Assembly: GCA_030835125.1 (NCBI GenBank)
Contig: JAUQWM010000046.1
Coordinates: 1 to 64,000 of the forward strand
DNA length: 64,000 nt
DNA from: Gemmatimonadaceae bacterium
Lineage (GTDB): Bacteria; Gemmatimonadota; Gemmatimonadetes; Gemmatimonadales; Gemmatimonadaceae
Direction of reading: 5' to 3'
A program made the translations under genes and the position numbers. The first letter of the stretch is position 1. Each line of letters opens with the position of its first letter. Below are positions 47,952 through 56,722 of the stretch, piece after piece. Below the pieces are notes generated by a model. It was given only the letters and a program-made list of their open reading frames with translations. It did not search any database and was not told the DNA's origin.

Positions 47952-49098
47952 CGAGCTGGCCGTCACCGCGCCCCGCGCCGAACGCGTCGTCGCCCGTGAC
48001 GCGGCCGACGTCGCCGGGTTCGTCCGCGACGCGCGCGACACCGGCGCCGCGGTGCGCCTCGCCGGACGCGGCACGTGGCTGGAGGCCGGCGGGCGGGTGG
48101 CCGCCGCGCGGCACCTCGACCTCTCCTCCCTGACCGGGATCACCGAGTACGTGCCCGGCGACCTGACGCTCACCGCGCGGGCCGGGACCACGCTGGCGGA
48201 GATCGCCGACGCCACCGCGGCGCACGGCCAGTGGCTCCCCCTCGATCCCTTCGGCGACGCGCGCGGAACGTTAGGCGCCACGCTGGCGACCGCCTCCGCG
48301 GGTCCGCTCGGCGCCAGCGTCGGCCTCCCCCGCGACGTCGCCGTCGGGGTGTCGTTCGTCAGCGGGGACGGCGAGGTGATCCAGGGAGGCGGCCGCGTGG
48401 TGAAGAACGTCGCCGGCTTCGACCTCGTCCGCCTGACGATCGGCGCGTGGGGCACGCTGGGCGCGATCGTCGAGGCCACCGTGCGCCTGCGCGCACGCCC
48501 GGAGGCGGACGAGACCTTCTGCGTGACGGTGCCGCCGGAACGCGATGCCATCGCCACCCTGCTCGCAAACGTGCGGAACGCGGCCCTGGAGCCGCTGGCG
48601 GCCGAGTTGCTGAGCCCCGCCTGCGCCGCCGGGCTCGGACTTGGCCACCGGCCCGTCCTGCTGGTGCGCCTCGCCGGCAATGCCACCGGCGTGCATCACC
48701 AGCGCTCGACCCTGTCGAAGCTGGCCACGACGGCGCCCGCGCCGTCGGATACCTGGTCGCGTCTCGCGCAGTCGGACCCGGTCGCCGGACTGGTCGCGCG
48801 CGTGTCCAGGCGCCCCTCGGAACTTGTCAGGCTCTGGACCACGGCGATATCGCTGGGCGACGTGGACGCCCACGCGACGCTGGCACGGGGCATCGTCCGG
48901 CTGCGCCTGCCGGCCCCGCCAGCCCACGACCTGTTCGGCACGTTCGACGCCGCGGATCACTGGATCATCGAGCGCGCACCCCTGTCGTGGACGGCGCGTC
49001 CCGGACGCATGGCGCCGGCGTCCGACGACCTGTCCCGGCGCATCAGGCTCGCCTTCGATTCGACCGGGATCCTCAACCCGGGAATCCTCGACTTGTGA
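47944..49098 (+). CDS. glcE: Glycolate oxidase FAD-binding subunit GlcE
   Basis: A 384-aa FAD-binding protein, GTG start overlapping glcD by eight bases. It has the same FAD-domain pattern as GlcD in shorter form: LAGRGTWLEAGGRVAA, ARAGTTLAEIADATAAHGQWLPLDPFGDARG and the family motif VKNVAGFDLVRLTIGAWGTLG. It forms the GlcDEF complex. It is slightly longer than the E. coli subunit (350 aa). The C terminus (STGILNPGIL) is the normal end of the family. Confidence 0.92.
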   Translation: MPDELAVTAPRAERVVARDAADVAGFVRDARDTGAAVRLAGRGTWLEAGGRVAAARHLDLSSLTGITEYVPGDLTLTARAGTTLAEIADATAAHGQWLPLDPFGDARGTLGATLATASAGPLGASVGLPRDVAVGVSFVSGDGEVIQGGGRVVKNVAGFDLVRLTIGAWGTLGAIVEATVRLRARPEADETFCVTVPPERDAIATLLANVRNAALEPLAAELLSPACAAGLGLGHRPVLLVRLAGNATGVHHQRSTLSKLATTAPAPSDTWSRLAQSDPVAGLVARVSRRPSELVRLWTTAISLGDVDAHATLARGIVRLRLPAPPAHDLFGTFDAADHWIIERAPLSWTARPGRMAPASDDLSRRIRLAFDSTGILNPGILDL

Positions 49099-50369
49099 CT
49101 GCCACGCCGACGAGAGGAGCCGTATCGCACACCCCGCTCGGCCAGGCGTCCGCGGGGCTGGACCTCTGCGTGCACTGCGGATTCTGCATGCAGGCGTGCC
49201 CCACCTACCTCGTGCTGGACGACGAGAACGACAGTCCGCGAGGACGGATCATGTTGATGCGGGGCGTCGTCGAGGGCGCGATCGCCGTCGACGATCCCGA
49301 CCTCGGCCGGCACATCGACCGGTGCCTCGGGTGCCGCGCCTGCGAGACGGCGTGCCCCAGCGGCGTTCCCTACGGCCAATTGCTCGAGGCGACGCGCGCG
49401 ACGATCACGTCGGAGCAGCGCATCGGGATCGTGTCGAGGATGGTGCTGGCCACCATGGCCAGTCCCTTCCTGCGCGCGATCGCCCTCGGCGCGGCTCGCC
49501 TGGCACGCGCCCTGCGCCTGACGAGTCTCCTCGCGCGGCTGCCGGGGAGGCCCGGGTTTGCCTTCGCGATGCTCGAGGCGACGCGGCCCGCGCTGTCGCC
49601 GGTGCCGTGGCCTGCGGCCTCGAGCGGGTCGCGCGGGACCGTCGCCACGCTCGATGGCTGCGTGATGGACGGGCTCTTCGGCCACGTGAACGCGGCCACG
49701 GAACGCGTCCTGTCGGGCAACGACTACCGGGTCGTGCCGGCACCGGGGCAGCAGTGCTGTGGTGCGCTGCACGCGCACGCGGGCGACCTGGAGGGCGCGC
49801 GGGCCCTGGCGCGCCGCAACATCGAGGCGTTCGAGCGCTCCGGGGCCGCGCACATTGCGGTGAACGCCGCCGGCTGCGGGGCGATGATGAAAGAGTATGG
49901 CCACCTGCTCGGGCAGGACGAGGCCTGGGCGGAGCGGGCCGCCCGTTTCGGCGCCCGCGTTCGCGACGTGAGCGAACTGCTGGCGGCGGCAGGACCGGCG
50001 CCCGGTGGCCGGCTCCCCCTGCGCGTGACGTACGACGCGCCCTGCCACCTTCACCATGCGCAACTGGTGGTGGATGCACCGCTGGCGGTGCTTCGGGCCA
50101 TTCCGGGGCTGGACCTGGTACCGCTGCCCGACGCCGAGCGGTGTTGCGGCGGCGCCGGCATCTACAACCTGGTGGAGCCCACGATCTCGGCGCAGGTGCT
50201 GGCGCCGAAGCTCGACCACGTCCACGAGACGGGGGCGGTGCTCGTGGCCACGGGCAACCCGGGCTGTCACATGCAGATTGGCGCCGGGCTGGTCCGGCGG
50301 GGATCGCCGGTGCGGTGCATCCACCCGGTGGAGCTCCTCGACCGTTCCTGCGCGACCGGCCGGACATAA
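49095..50369 (+). CDS. glcF: Glycolate oxidase iron-sulfur subunit GlcF
   Basis: A 424-aa protein starting with GTG at 49095 inside the GTGA overlap with glcE. Two 4Fe-4S ferredoxin motifs (CVHCGFCMQACPTY and CLGCRACETACPSGVPYG) are followed by two CCG-type cysteine-rich domains: QQCCGALHAHAGD with NAAGCGAMMKEY, and ERCCGGAGIYN with GNPGCHMQI. It transfers electrons from GlcDE to quinone at the inner membrane. All expected cysteines are visible. The following HAD gene is 51 bases away on the same strand. Confidence 0.95.
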   Translation: MTATPTRGAVSHTPLGQASAGLDLCVHCGFCMQACPTYLVLDDENDSPRGRIMLMRGVVEGAIAVDDPDLGRHIDRCLGCRACETACPSGVPYGQLLEATRATITSEQRIGIVSRMVLATMASPFLRAIALGAARLARALRLTSLLARLPGRPGFAFAMLEATRPALSPVPWPAASSGSRGTVATLDGCVMDGLFGHVNAATERVLSGNDYRVVPAPGQQCCGALHAHAGDLEGARALARRNIEAFERSGAAHIAVNAAGCGAMMKEYGHLLGQDEAWAERAARFGARVRDVSELLAAAGPAPGGRLPLRVTYDAPCHLHHAQLVVDAPLAVLRAIPGLDLVPLPDAERCCGGAGIYNLVEPTISAQVLAPKLDHVHETGAVLVATGNPGCHMQIGAGLVRRGSPVRCIHPVELLDRSCATGRT

Positions 50370-50420
50370 CGAGTCGCCCGGGCCATACCGTTTGGCGGGC
50401 CACCGCATTACACATTCGTT

Positions 50421-51110
50421 ATGCTCGACACGGTCCTCCTCGAACTCGAGGGCGTGATCGCCGACACCAGCGAGGCACGCCGCGATGCGGTCATGGCCGC
50501 ACTGCGTGCCGAGGACGTCCAGGTTCCGGAGAGCGAGTATCGCGACCTGTGCGCCGGGCTGTCGTTCGAGGGCGCGATGCGCGCCGCCTTCCGCGCCACG
50601 AGCCGGGCGCGCGACGAGACGGGCATCGCCCTGGCGGCCCACCGCGCCGAACGGGCCTACCGCGCCTACATCGGCAAGGGGCTCACGCTCGTCGAGGGCG
50701 CGCGCGAGACGCTGGAGCGACTGCACGACTCGGTGCGGCTGGCGCTCGTGACACGCGCGCCGCGCGACGACGCCATGTTCGTCCTCTCGCTGGCGCGGGT
50801 GGAGCACCTGTTCACCTGCGTGGTGGCGGCGGAGGACGCGGCGCCCAAGCCGTCCCCCGAGCCGTACCGGATGGCGCTGGCGCGCCTGCAGCGCGCCCGC
50901 GCGAAGGCGGTTCGTGGCACGGTGGTCGCCATCGAGGATGGCCTTCCGGGTATCCTGTCGGCGCGGGCCGCCGGGATCCCGACCGTGGTGGTCGGCGACG
51001 TTCCCGCGCACGTCGCACTCGAGGCCGACGGGTATGTGCCCTCGATCAGCGGACTGACCGCGGACTCGCTGCTGTCGCTCGTCGCGCCACGGATCGAGCC
51101 CATCGTCTGA
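50421..51110 (+). CDS. HAD-superfamily protein with both motif-I aspartates replaced by glutamate
   Basis: A 229-aa protein of the beta-phosphoglucomutase/phosphoglycolate-phosphatase type. The overall fold elements are clear: YIGKGLTLVEGARETLERL, motif II LVTRAP, motif III lysine in EDAAPKPSPEPYRMAL and motif IV AIEDGLPGILSARAAGI. Motif I, normally DxDGxxxDT, reads ELEGVIADT (Glu8 and Glu10), so the nucleophile and the general acid/base are both Glu. A Glu nucleophile is very unusual in this superfamily and may abolish phosphatase activity. Being behind glcDEF, it would otherwise be the obvious phosphoglycolate phosphatase that supplies glycolate. ygfZ begins ten bases after it. Confidence 0.85.
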   Translation: MLDTVLLELEGVIADTSEARRDAVMAALRAEDVQVPESEYRDLCAGLSFEGAMRAAFRATSRARDETGIALAAHRAERAYRAYIGKGLTLVEGARETLERLHDSVRLALVTRAPRDDAMFVLSLARVEHLFTCVVAAEDAAPKPSPEPYRMALARLQRARAKAVRGTVVAIEDGLPGILSARAAGIPTVVVGDVPAHVALEADGYVPSISGLTADSLLSLVAPRIEPIV

Positions 51111-51120
51111 GGGGACCTCC

Positions 51121-52149
51121 GTGAACGGCACGACTCCCGGCGAACCGGCCGGTGCGACCGCCACCGACCTGGAGTACCGCCTGCTGAAGAACGGCGCGCT
51201 GCTCCTCGATCGCTCGAACCGTTCGCGCCTCCGCTTCAGCGGAGGCAAGGCGGCGGAGGCGCTGACGGGACTCGTGTCCAACGACGTGCTGGCGCTTTCG
51301 CCGGGCACCGGGCAGTACGCCGCTGCCCTCACGCCCAAGGGGAAGGTGCTCGCCGACGTCCGCATCTTCGCGCGCGACGATGGGTTCCTGGTCGACACCG
51401 GCGCCGCGGCCGCGCCGGGTTGGCTGGCCACCGTGCGCAAGTACGTCAACCCGAGACTGGCGAAGTACGAGGACCCCGGGACCGGGCTGGGCGACCTGGG
51501 CGTATTCGGCGCCGCGTCAGGCACGCTGCTCGAGGCGTGCCTTGGCGGCGCCGTGTCGTTCACGGCCCTCGCGCCCTATCAGCACGCGGACGTCTCGTGG
51601 AGCGGGAGTGCCGTCATGGTCGCGCGGACACCAGACCTGGGCATCGAGGGCTTCGACGTGATCGCCCCGCCCGCGGTGCTCGGGGAACTCTCGCGGCAAT
51701 TGCGGGAGCGCGGTGCGCTCGAAGCGCGCTCCGATGCGCTCGCGGCAACCCGCATCGAGGCCGGCCGACCGGAGTGGGGCGTGGACATGGACGAGACCAT
51801 GCTCGCGCAGGAGGTCGACCTGGACCGCCTCGAGGCCATCTCCTTCACGAAGGGCTGCTACACCGGGCAGGAGACCGTCGCGCGCGTTCACTACCGCGGG
51901 CACGTGAACCGTCAGTTGCGCGGCCTGGTGTTCAGCGAGCGTGTCATCCCCCCGGCAGGATCCGAGCTCACCACCGCCGATGGGAAGGCGGCCGGGATGG
52001 TGCGGAGTGGTGTCGTCTCACCGTCCCGGGGCGCGATCGCGCTCGCCCTGGTGCGACGGGAGGTCGATCCCGGAGCCGTCGTCCACGTCACCTGGGATGG
52101 GGCATCGGTGGACGCCGAGGTGCGGGCGTTGCCCTTCGGCGCTGCCTAG
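51121..52149 (+). CDS. ygfZ: YgfZ/GcvT-family folate-binding iron-sulfur maintenance protein
   Basis: A 342-aa protein starting at GTG with GGGGACC upstream. The diagnostic YgfZ motif KGCYTGQE lies near residue 244, in the context SFTKGCYTGQETVAR, with the GcvT-like N-terminal domain SNDVLALSPGTGQYAAAL. YgfZ (mitochondrial IBA57 relative) uses tetrahydrofolate to help assemble or repair certain 4Fe-4S proteins. It closes the glc operon, where GlcF is a plausible 4Fe-4S client. A strong hairpin follows. Confidence 0.92.
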   Translation: MNGTTPGEPAGATATDLEYRLLKNGALLLDRSNRSRLRFSGGKAAEALTGLVSNDVLALSPGTGQYAAALTPKGKVLADVRIFARDDGFLVDTGAAAAPGWLATVRKYVNPRLAKYEDPGTGLGDLGVFGAASGTLLEACLGGAVSFTALAPYQHADVSWSGSAVMVARTPDLGIEGFDVIAPPAVLGELSRQLRERGALEARSDALAATRIEAGRPEWGVDMDETMLAQEVDLDRLEAISFTKGCYTGQETVARVHYRGHVNRQLRGLVFSERVIPPAGSELTTADGKAAGMVRSGVVSPSRGAIALALVRREVDPGAVVHVTWDGASVDAEVRALPFGAA

Positions 52150-52154
52150 AAAAC

Positions 52155-52186
52155 AGTGCGGGGCGCGATCGCTCGCGCCCCGCACT
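52155..52186. terminator. Perfect 14-bp hairpin between ygfZ and the convergent lipoprotein gene
   Basis: AGTGCGGGGCGCGA (52155-52168) pairs exactly with 52173-52186 around TCGC. On the minus strand it is followed by GTTTTC, so it works best as the terminator of the lipoprotein gene and also ends the glc/ygfZ transcript. Confidence 0.85.
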
Positions 52187-52204
52187 CGTCAGGCAGCTGC
52201 CTGG

Positions 52205-52387
52205 TTACATCTTCGACGTGTCCTTCTTCGCCGAGTCCGCCGGCGCAGCGCTGTCGGGCATGGCGTGCGTCATGGAATCGGCAGCGGGGGCAACGGCGGC
52301 GGCAGGCGAATCGGCCATCGGGGCCTCTTCGGACTTCGCGCAGGCGGCGAACACTACAACAGCGGCGGCAAGGACGAGGCGCTTCAT
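52205..52387 (-). CDS. Small Ala/Ser/Asp-rich lipoprotein
   Basis: A 60-aa protein; the ATG at 52387 has CGGAG seven bases upstream. It opens with a lipoprotein signal peptide MKRLVLAAAVVVFAAC whose cysteine (residue 16) would be lipidated. The remaining 44 residues are low complexity (SEEAPMADSPAAAVAP, SMTHAMPDSAAPADSAKK) and probably disordered. It has its own good promoter and terminator, so it is a separate transcription unit. I recognise no family; small lipoproteins of this kind are common in Gemmatimonadota. Confidence 0.8.
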   Translation of the reverse strand: MKRLVLAAAVVVFAACAKSEEAPMADSPAAAVAPAADSMTHAMPDSAAPADSAKKDTSKM

Positions 52388-52458
52388 CGCAAACTCCGTT
52401 CTGGGACGAGGGGGGCGCTGGGGGACACCCGCAGTCGCGGGCACAAAGCAGGCGCAGA

Positions 52459-52486
52459 AATCTAGGCATCCTGACCGTGCTGTCAA
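52459..52486 (-). promoter_or_regulatory. Promoter of the small lipoprotein gene, in a 318-bp gene-free spacer
   Basis: On the minus strand there is a perfect TTGACA (52486-52481), a 16-base spacer and TAGATT (52464-52459). The leader is about 65 bases long. The spacer 52388-52705 also holds a small inverted repeat GTCC-AATAA-GGAC (52505-52517); otherwise I see nothing in it until the GC-rich leader of the MoxR gene. Confidence 0.72.
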
Positions 52487-52705
52487 GTTTGGTTCGGGTG
52501 CCAAGTCCAATAAGGACAACAATTTCGGCGGTCGGCACCCCATCACCTGCTTGCCCGGTGCGGCGGGGGCGGTGGCGGTCGTCGCGCGCCTCCCGGGGAT
52601 CGCGCCGGTCCGCGTGTCCCGGGTTGCGCGGACGCCCTGCCCTTCGCCGGTCCCGGGAGATAGGCTCCAGCGTAGCCCGCGCGGCCGCGAGGCCCGCGCC
52701 TAACG

Positions 52706-54199
52706 ATGCCTCCTTCCCCACCCGTGGCTTCCGACCTGCCCCGCACCCTCGGCGCCCTCCGGCGCTCGCCTGCCGGCGCCCCCGACCGGGTGCTCCGCTC
52801 CGTGAAGGAAGAGGTCCGGCAGAACCTCATCGCCCGACTGCGCACGTCGGAGCCCATCTTCCCCGGCGTGGTCGGCTACGACGAGTCGGTGGTGCCGCAG
52901 CTCGTCAATGCCCTGCTCGCCCGACACCACTTCATCCTCCTCGGCCTCCGCGGGCAGGCGAAGTCGCGGATCCTGCGCGCGCTGTCGTCGCTGCTCGATG
53001 ACGTGATTCCCGTGGTCGAGGGCAGCGAGGTGAACGACAACCCGTACGCCCCCATCTCGCGGTTCGCCCGCACGCTCCTCGGTGAGGCGGGCGAGGACAC
53101 ACCCATCGCCTGGGTCGGGCGCGATGCGCGCTATGTCGAGAAGCTCGCCACACCCGACGTGACCATCGCCGACATCATCGGCGACGTCGACCCGATCCGC
53201 GCCGCCAGGGGTGGCCACGTGCTGTCGGATGAGCTCACGATGCACTACGGAATGCTGCCGCGCGCCAACCGGGGACTCTTCGCGCTGAACGAACTCCCGG
53301 ACCTCGCCGGGAAGGTGCAGGTCGGCCTCTTCAACATCATGCAGGAGGGCGACGTCCAGATCAAAGGCTACCCGGTGCGGCTGCCCCTGGACGTCCTGCT
53401 CTGCTTCACGGCCAACCCCGAGGATTACACGGCGCGCGGCAAGATCATCACCCCGCTCAAGGACCGGATCGGGAGCGAGATCACCACGCACTACCCGGAC
53501 ACCGTCGACCTGGGGATGCAGATCACCGCGCAGGAAGCGTGGACGGATCGCGGGCTGCTCCCGGTGCGGATCCCCGACTTCGTGGCGGAGGTGATCGAGC
53601 GCGTGGCATTCGAGGCGCGCATCGACAAGAGGATCGACCGCCGGTCGGGGGTCTCGCAGCGCATGCCCATCTCCCTCATGGAGGGGGTCGTGTCGAACGC
53701 GGAGCGTCGCGCCATCCGCCTCGGCGAGCGCGAGGTGGTGCCGAGGCTCTCCGACCTGTACGCCGCGCTGCCGGCCATCACAGGCAAGATCGAGCTGGAG
53801 TATGAGGGTGAGCTGGTCGGGGCCGCGTCGATCGCCCGCGAACTGATCCGTCGCGCGGCGGAGGCGACGTTCCGCGGCAGAGCCGGGGGCGTCAACACCG
53901 ACGCGCCGGTCATGTGGTTCGACGAGGGCAGCGCGCTGCAGGTGGCCGACGACGTGGACACCGCGGCGATGCACCAGGCGTTCGGCACCGTGCCGGGCCT
54001 GCTGGGGGTCGTGCACCACGTCGGCCTGGCGCGCGAAGGTGACAGCGCCACCGCGGTGGCGGCGTGCGAGCTCGTGCTCGAGGCCCTGGTGGCGCGGCGC
54101 AAGATCTCGCGCTCCGATACGGGGCACTACGGACGCGCGCACCCGGAGCCACGTCGCCGGCCCGACCAGGACCTCTTTGGCGGCGGCCTGAGTGCCTGA
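52706..54199 (+). CDS. MoxR-like AAA+ ATPase (magnesium-chelatase/ChlI type)
   Basis: A 497-aa protein. The AAA+ core at residues ~50-330 has Walker A-like GLRGQAKSR near 79 and the Walker B-like segment GLFALNELPDL near 195 with NE instead of DE. It also has IMQEGDVQIKGYPVRLPLDVLL, sensor FTANPEDYTARGKIITPLKDR and a long C-terminal helical region. Such ATPases work with a VWA-domain partner to remodel client proteins, as MoxR or cobaltochelatase complexes do. The VWA partner is encoded at 56723, separated by three unrelated genes. The start at ATG 52706 directly follows a GCCTAACG word. The substituted Walker B is typical of this sub-family as far as I recall, but ATPase activity should not be assumed. 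Confidence 0.85.
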   Translation: MPPSPPVASDLPRTLGALRRSPAGAPDRVLRSVKEEVRQNLIARLRTSEPIFPGVVGYDESVVPQLVNALLARHHFILLGLRGQAKSRILRALSSLLDDVIPVVEGSEVNDNPYAPISRFARTLLGEAGEDTPIAWVGRDARYVEKLATPDVTIADIIGDVDPIRAARGGHVLSDELTMHYGMLPRANRGLFALNELPDLAGKVQVGLFNIMQEGDVQIKGYPVRLPLDVLLCFTANPEDYTARGKIITPLKDRIGSEITTHYPDTVDLGMQITAQEAWTDRGLLPVRIPDFVAEVIERVAFEARIDKRIDRRSGVSQRMPISLMEGVVSNAERRAIRLGEREVVPRLSDLYAALPAITGKIELEYEGELVGAASIARELIRRAAEATFRGRAGGVNTDAPVMWFDEGSALQVADDVDTAAMHQAFGTVPGLLGVVHHVGLAREGDSATAVAACELVLEALVARRKISRSDTGHYGRAHPEPRRRPDQDLFGGGLSA

Positions 54200-54737
54200 C
54201 GAGTCCCGCGTCCACGACGCGAAGGCGGCGCGGCGCGGTCGCGCCGCCGACGCGGTCCCGAGCCTCACCGTCCGGCGCGCCGTCCCGGCCGACCTGGAGC
54301 AGGTGGCCGCGATGCGGCTGGCGCTGCTCCAGGAGGAAGCGGACAACCCGCTGTTCGCGAACCCGCATCCCGGGGCTGCCGGGCGCGCGCTCCGCCTGAC
54401 GAGACGCCAGCTCGCGACGCCGGGCCAGGTCTTCTTCGTGGCGGCCCACGGCGATCGCCTCGTCGGCATGTTGCGGTGCCGGGCGGCGCGCCGGACGCCG
54501 CTGGTCGTGGATGCCCACCAGGCTGTGGTGACCACGGCCTACGTGGTCCCGTCGGGGCGGCGGCGCGGCGTGCTGCGCGCGCTGGTCCACGCCGCGGAGC
54601 AGTGGTGCCGCGCCAATGGCCTCGCCGGCATGCGCCTCCAGTGCGCCCTCGGCAATGCCGGCGGCCGGAGCGCGTGGGAGTCGCTGGGCTTCGAGCCCGC
54701 GGAAGTGCTCTACATTCGCGCCGTCGCAGGCGCCTGA
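54192..54737 (+). CDS. GNAT-family N-acetyltransferase
   Basis: A 181-aa protein starting at GTG, overlapping the MoxR-like gene by eight bases. GNAT elements: LTVRRAVPADLEQVAAMRLALL at the N terminus, the acetyl-CoA pyrophosphate loop VVPSGRRRGVLRALVHAAEQW (shifted Q/RxxGxA form, here RRRGV) and the C-terminal GRSAWESLGFEPAEVLY. It acetylates an unknown amine. The tight overlap places it in the same operon as the MoxR-like ATPase and the following kinase-like gene. Confidence 0.88.
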   Translation: MPDESRVHDAKAARRGRAADAVPSLTVRRAVPADLEQVAAMRLALLQEEADNPLFANPHPGAAGRALRLTRRQLATPGQVFFVAAHGDRLVGMLRCRAARRTPLVVDAHQAVVTTAYVVPSGRRRGVLRALVHAAEQWCRANGLAGMRLQCALGNAGGRSAWESLGFEPAEVLYIRAVAGA

Positions 54738-54739
54738 CG

Positions 54740-55390
54740 ATGCCGGCCATCACGGTCACGCGTCAGTTCGGCTCCGGTGGCGGCGAGCTGGCGCGACGCG
54801 TGGCCGACGCCCTGGGCTGGCGTCTCTTCGACAACGCCTTCATCGACGGCATCGCCCGCGGCCTGCGCGCGACACCGGCCTCGGTCCAGGCGATCGACGA
54901 GCGCTCCCCGTCACTCGCCGAGCGCCTTGCGGACGCGCTGACCCTCGGGACCGGCGAGGTCGTGTCGGCGTCGCTCACCAGCCCGCTGCCGCCGACCGAA
55001 CAGCGCATCGCCGACGTCACGCACCACATCATCGACGAGGCGATCGCCCGCGGGCCGGTGGTCCTGGTGGGTCGTGGCGCCCAGTCCTACCTGGCGAAGC
55101 ACGCCGACGTCATCCATGTGCTCTGCTGTGCGCCACACGAAGCGCGGGTCGCCCGCGTGATGCAGCGTGACGGACTCTCGGCGGATGAGGCAGACCGCCT
55201 GGTGAAGGAGAAGAACCAGCAGCGCGGGCACTACGTGCGCCGCCACTTCAACCGTGACTGGCTGGCGCCCGAGCACTACCACCTCGCGCTCAACACCGCC
55301 TGGCTCGGCCTCGATCGCTGCATCGACATGGTCCTGGAGCTGGCCGCCGAGCGGTTCGGTGCCCAGGCCACGCCGAAGGACACCGGGTAG
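54740..55390 (+). CDS. Cytidylate kinase-like protein
   Basis: A 216-aa protein (ATG 54740, two bases after the GNAT stop). It belongs to the cytidylate-kinase-like family: ITVTRQFGSGGGELARRVADALG with a P-loop of the form GSGGGE rather than GxxGxGKS, WRLFDNAFIDGIARG, PVVLVGRGAQSYLAKHADVIHVLC and NQQRGHYVRRHFNRDW. The missing P-loop lysine is normal for this family, whose real substrate is unknown; it should not be taken as the essential Cmk. It ends the three-gene run and is convergent with the MFS gene. Confidence 0.85.
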   Translation: MPAITVTRQFGSGGGELARRVADALGWRLFDNAFIDGIARGLRATPASVQAIDERSPSLAERLADALTLGTGEVVSASLTSPLPPTEQRIADVTHHIIDEAIARGPVVLVGRGAQSYLAKHADVIHVLCCAPHEARVARVMQRDGLSADEADRLVKEKNQQRGHYVRRHFNRDWLAPEHYHLALNTAWLGLDRCIDMVLELAAERFGAQATPKDTG

Positions 55391-55395
55391 CCGGT

Positions 55396-56622
55396 TCAGA
55401 GGTCCCGCACTTCGGGGAAGCGCCGGAACAGCCACCAGCCGAAGGCGAGCATGCCTACCGCGGCGCCGCCGATGGCCCAGTGCACGCCGATGACCCCGGC
55501 GACCGCACCGGCCGCGAACGCGCCGAGCACCTGCGGCAACCCCACGACGATGAGCGAGTAGATCGACATCAGCCGGCCGCGGTACTCGTCAGGCACCATG
55601 GTCTGCAGCAACCCGTTGGCCATGGCGTTGTTCACGATCATCAGGAATCCGGTGGCCAGCAGGAGCGGATAGGCGAGGGCCGGTTGCCGCACCGTCGACA
55701 GCACGAGCAGCAGCGCGGCGTACGACATCGAGGTGCGGATGACGAGCGGGCCGCGCCGGACGTGCAGCCCGGCCCCAGCGAGCGCCAGGGCGCCGATGAG
55801 CCCGCCGATGCCCAGTACCGACAGCATCACCCCGTAGCCGCCCGCCCCGAGTCCCAGGCGGTCGCGCGCGAGCACCGGCATCAGCGCGATGTACGGCACG
55901 CCAAGCACCGAGAAGACCGTGACCAGCTCGAGGATCGCGCGCACCGGGCGCTCGCGCAGGGCGTACCCGAGTCCCTCCCGGATCTGCTCGATCGGCGCGC
56001 CGCCGACCCGCGGCGGTTGCCACGGCGGGAGCCGGACCCGCGAGAGCCCGATGAGCACCGTGAGGTAGCTGACCGCGTTGACCGCGAAGCACCACGCCAT
56101 CCCCAGGTTGGCGATGAGGACCGCCCCGATGGCCGGCCCGATGATGCGCGCCAGGTTGAATCCGCTCGAGTTGAGGGCGATGGCGTCGCGCAGGTCCTCA
56201 CGGCCGACCAGGTCGATCATCATCGACTGGCGGGCGGGGATCTCGACGCTGGCCACCGCCCCCCCGAACAGCGCGAGCGCGACCAGCGCACCGACCGTGA
56301 CGTGGCCGGTCAGCGTCAGCCACCAGAGCAGGACGGCCTCGAACAGGAGAAGAGCCTGCGCGATGGTCACCAGCCGCAGCTTGTTGCTCCGGTCGATGAG
56401 CACGCCGGCCGGCAGGGAGAACAGGAGGATGGGAAGCGAGCCCGACGCGACGACGAGTCCAACGACGAACGCGCTGTTGGACAGCTCCAGCGCGAGCCAC
56501 CCCAGCGCCATCGATTGCATCCAGGAACCGATGAGCGAGAGCGTCTGCCCGACCCAGAACGCGCGGAAGTTCCGGTGCGTGATGAGCACACGGAACGGGT
56601 TGAACCGGGTCAGGACGATCAT
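55396..56622 (-). CDS. MFS transporter (EntS/MFS_3 type)
   Basis: A 408-aa integral membrane protein with about twelve helices. The MFS_3 pattern is visible: LITHRNFRAFWVGQTLSLIG, LPAGVLIDRSNKLRLV (motif A), ARQSMMIDLVGREDLRDAIALNS and VPDEYRGRLMSIYSLI. Members export siderophores or small drugs; the substrate cannot be read. It is inserted on the opposite strand between the MoxR-GNAT-kinase run and the VWA gene. Its ATG is at 56622. Confidence 0.9.
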   Translation of the reverse strand: MIVLTRFNPFRVLITHRNFRAFWVGQTLSLIGSWMQSMALGWLALELSNSAFVVGLVVASGSLPILLFSLPAGVLIDRSNKLRLVTIAQALLLFEAVLLWWLTLTGHVTVGALVALALFGGAVASVEIPARQSMMIDLVGREDLRDAIALNSSGFNLARIIGPAIGAVLIANLGMAWCFAVNAVSYLTVLIGLSRVRLPPWQPPRVGGAPIEQIREGLGYALRERPVRAILELVTVFSVLGVPYIALMPVLARDRLGLGAGGYGVMLSVLGIGGLIGALALAGAGLHVRRGPLVIRTSMSYAALLLVLSTVRQPALAYPLLLATGFLMIVNNAMANGLLQTMVPDEYRGRLMSIYSLIVVGLPQVLGAFAAGAVAGVIGVHWAIGGAAVGMLAFGWWLFRRFPEVRDL

Positions 56623-56634
56623 GGGGTAAACTTA

Positions 56635-56655
56635 GGGCAGCGGGCAGAGGGCAGA
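56635..56655. repeat. Three heptamers (GGGCAGC, GGGCAGA, GGGCAGA)
   Basis: A short period-7 array in the divergent spacer between the MFS and VWA genes. Confidence 0.65.
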
Positions 56656-56722
56656 GCGCCGGGGCTCACGCCCGCACTATCTTCCGGGGGAATCGCCCCC
56701 GCCTTCTCCCAGCCCATCTCGA

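Noticed and set aside
48957-51563. 868-codon minus-strand frame across glcF, the HAD gene and ygfZ
   Set aside because: It spans three well-supported genes on the other strand and has no protein-family pattern.
54740-55390. Essential cytidylate kinase cmk
   Set aside because: The P-loop lacks the GKS lysine and the sequence fits the cytidylate-kinase-like family of unknown substrate, so no cmk symbol was given.
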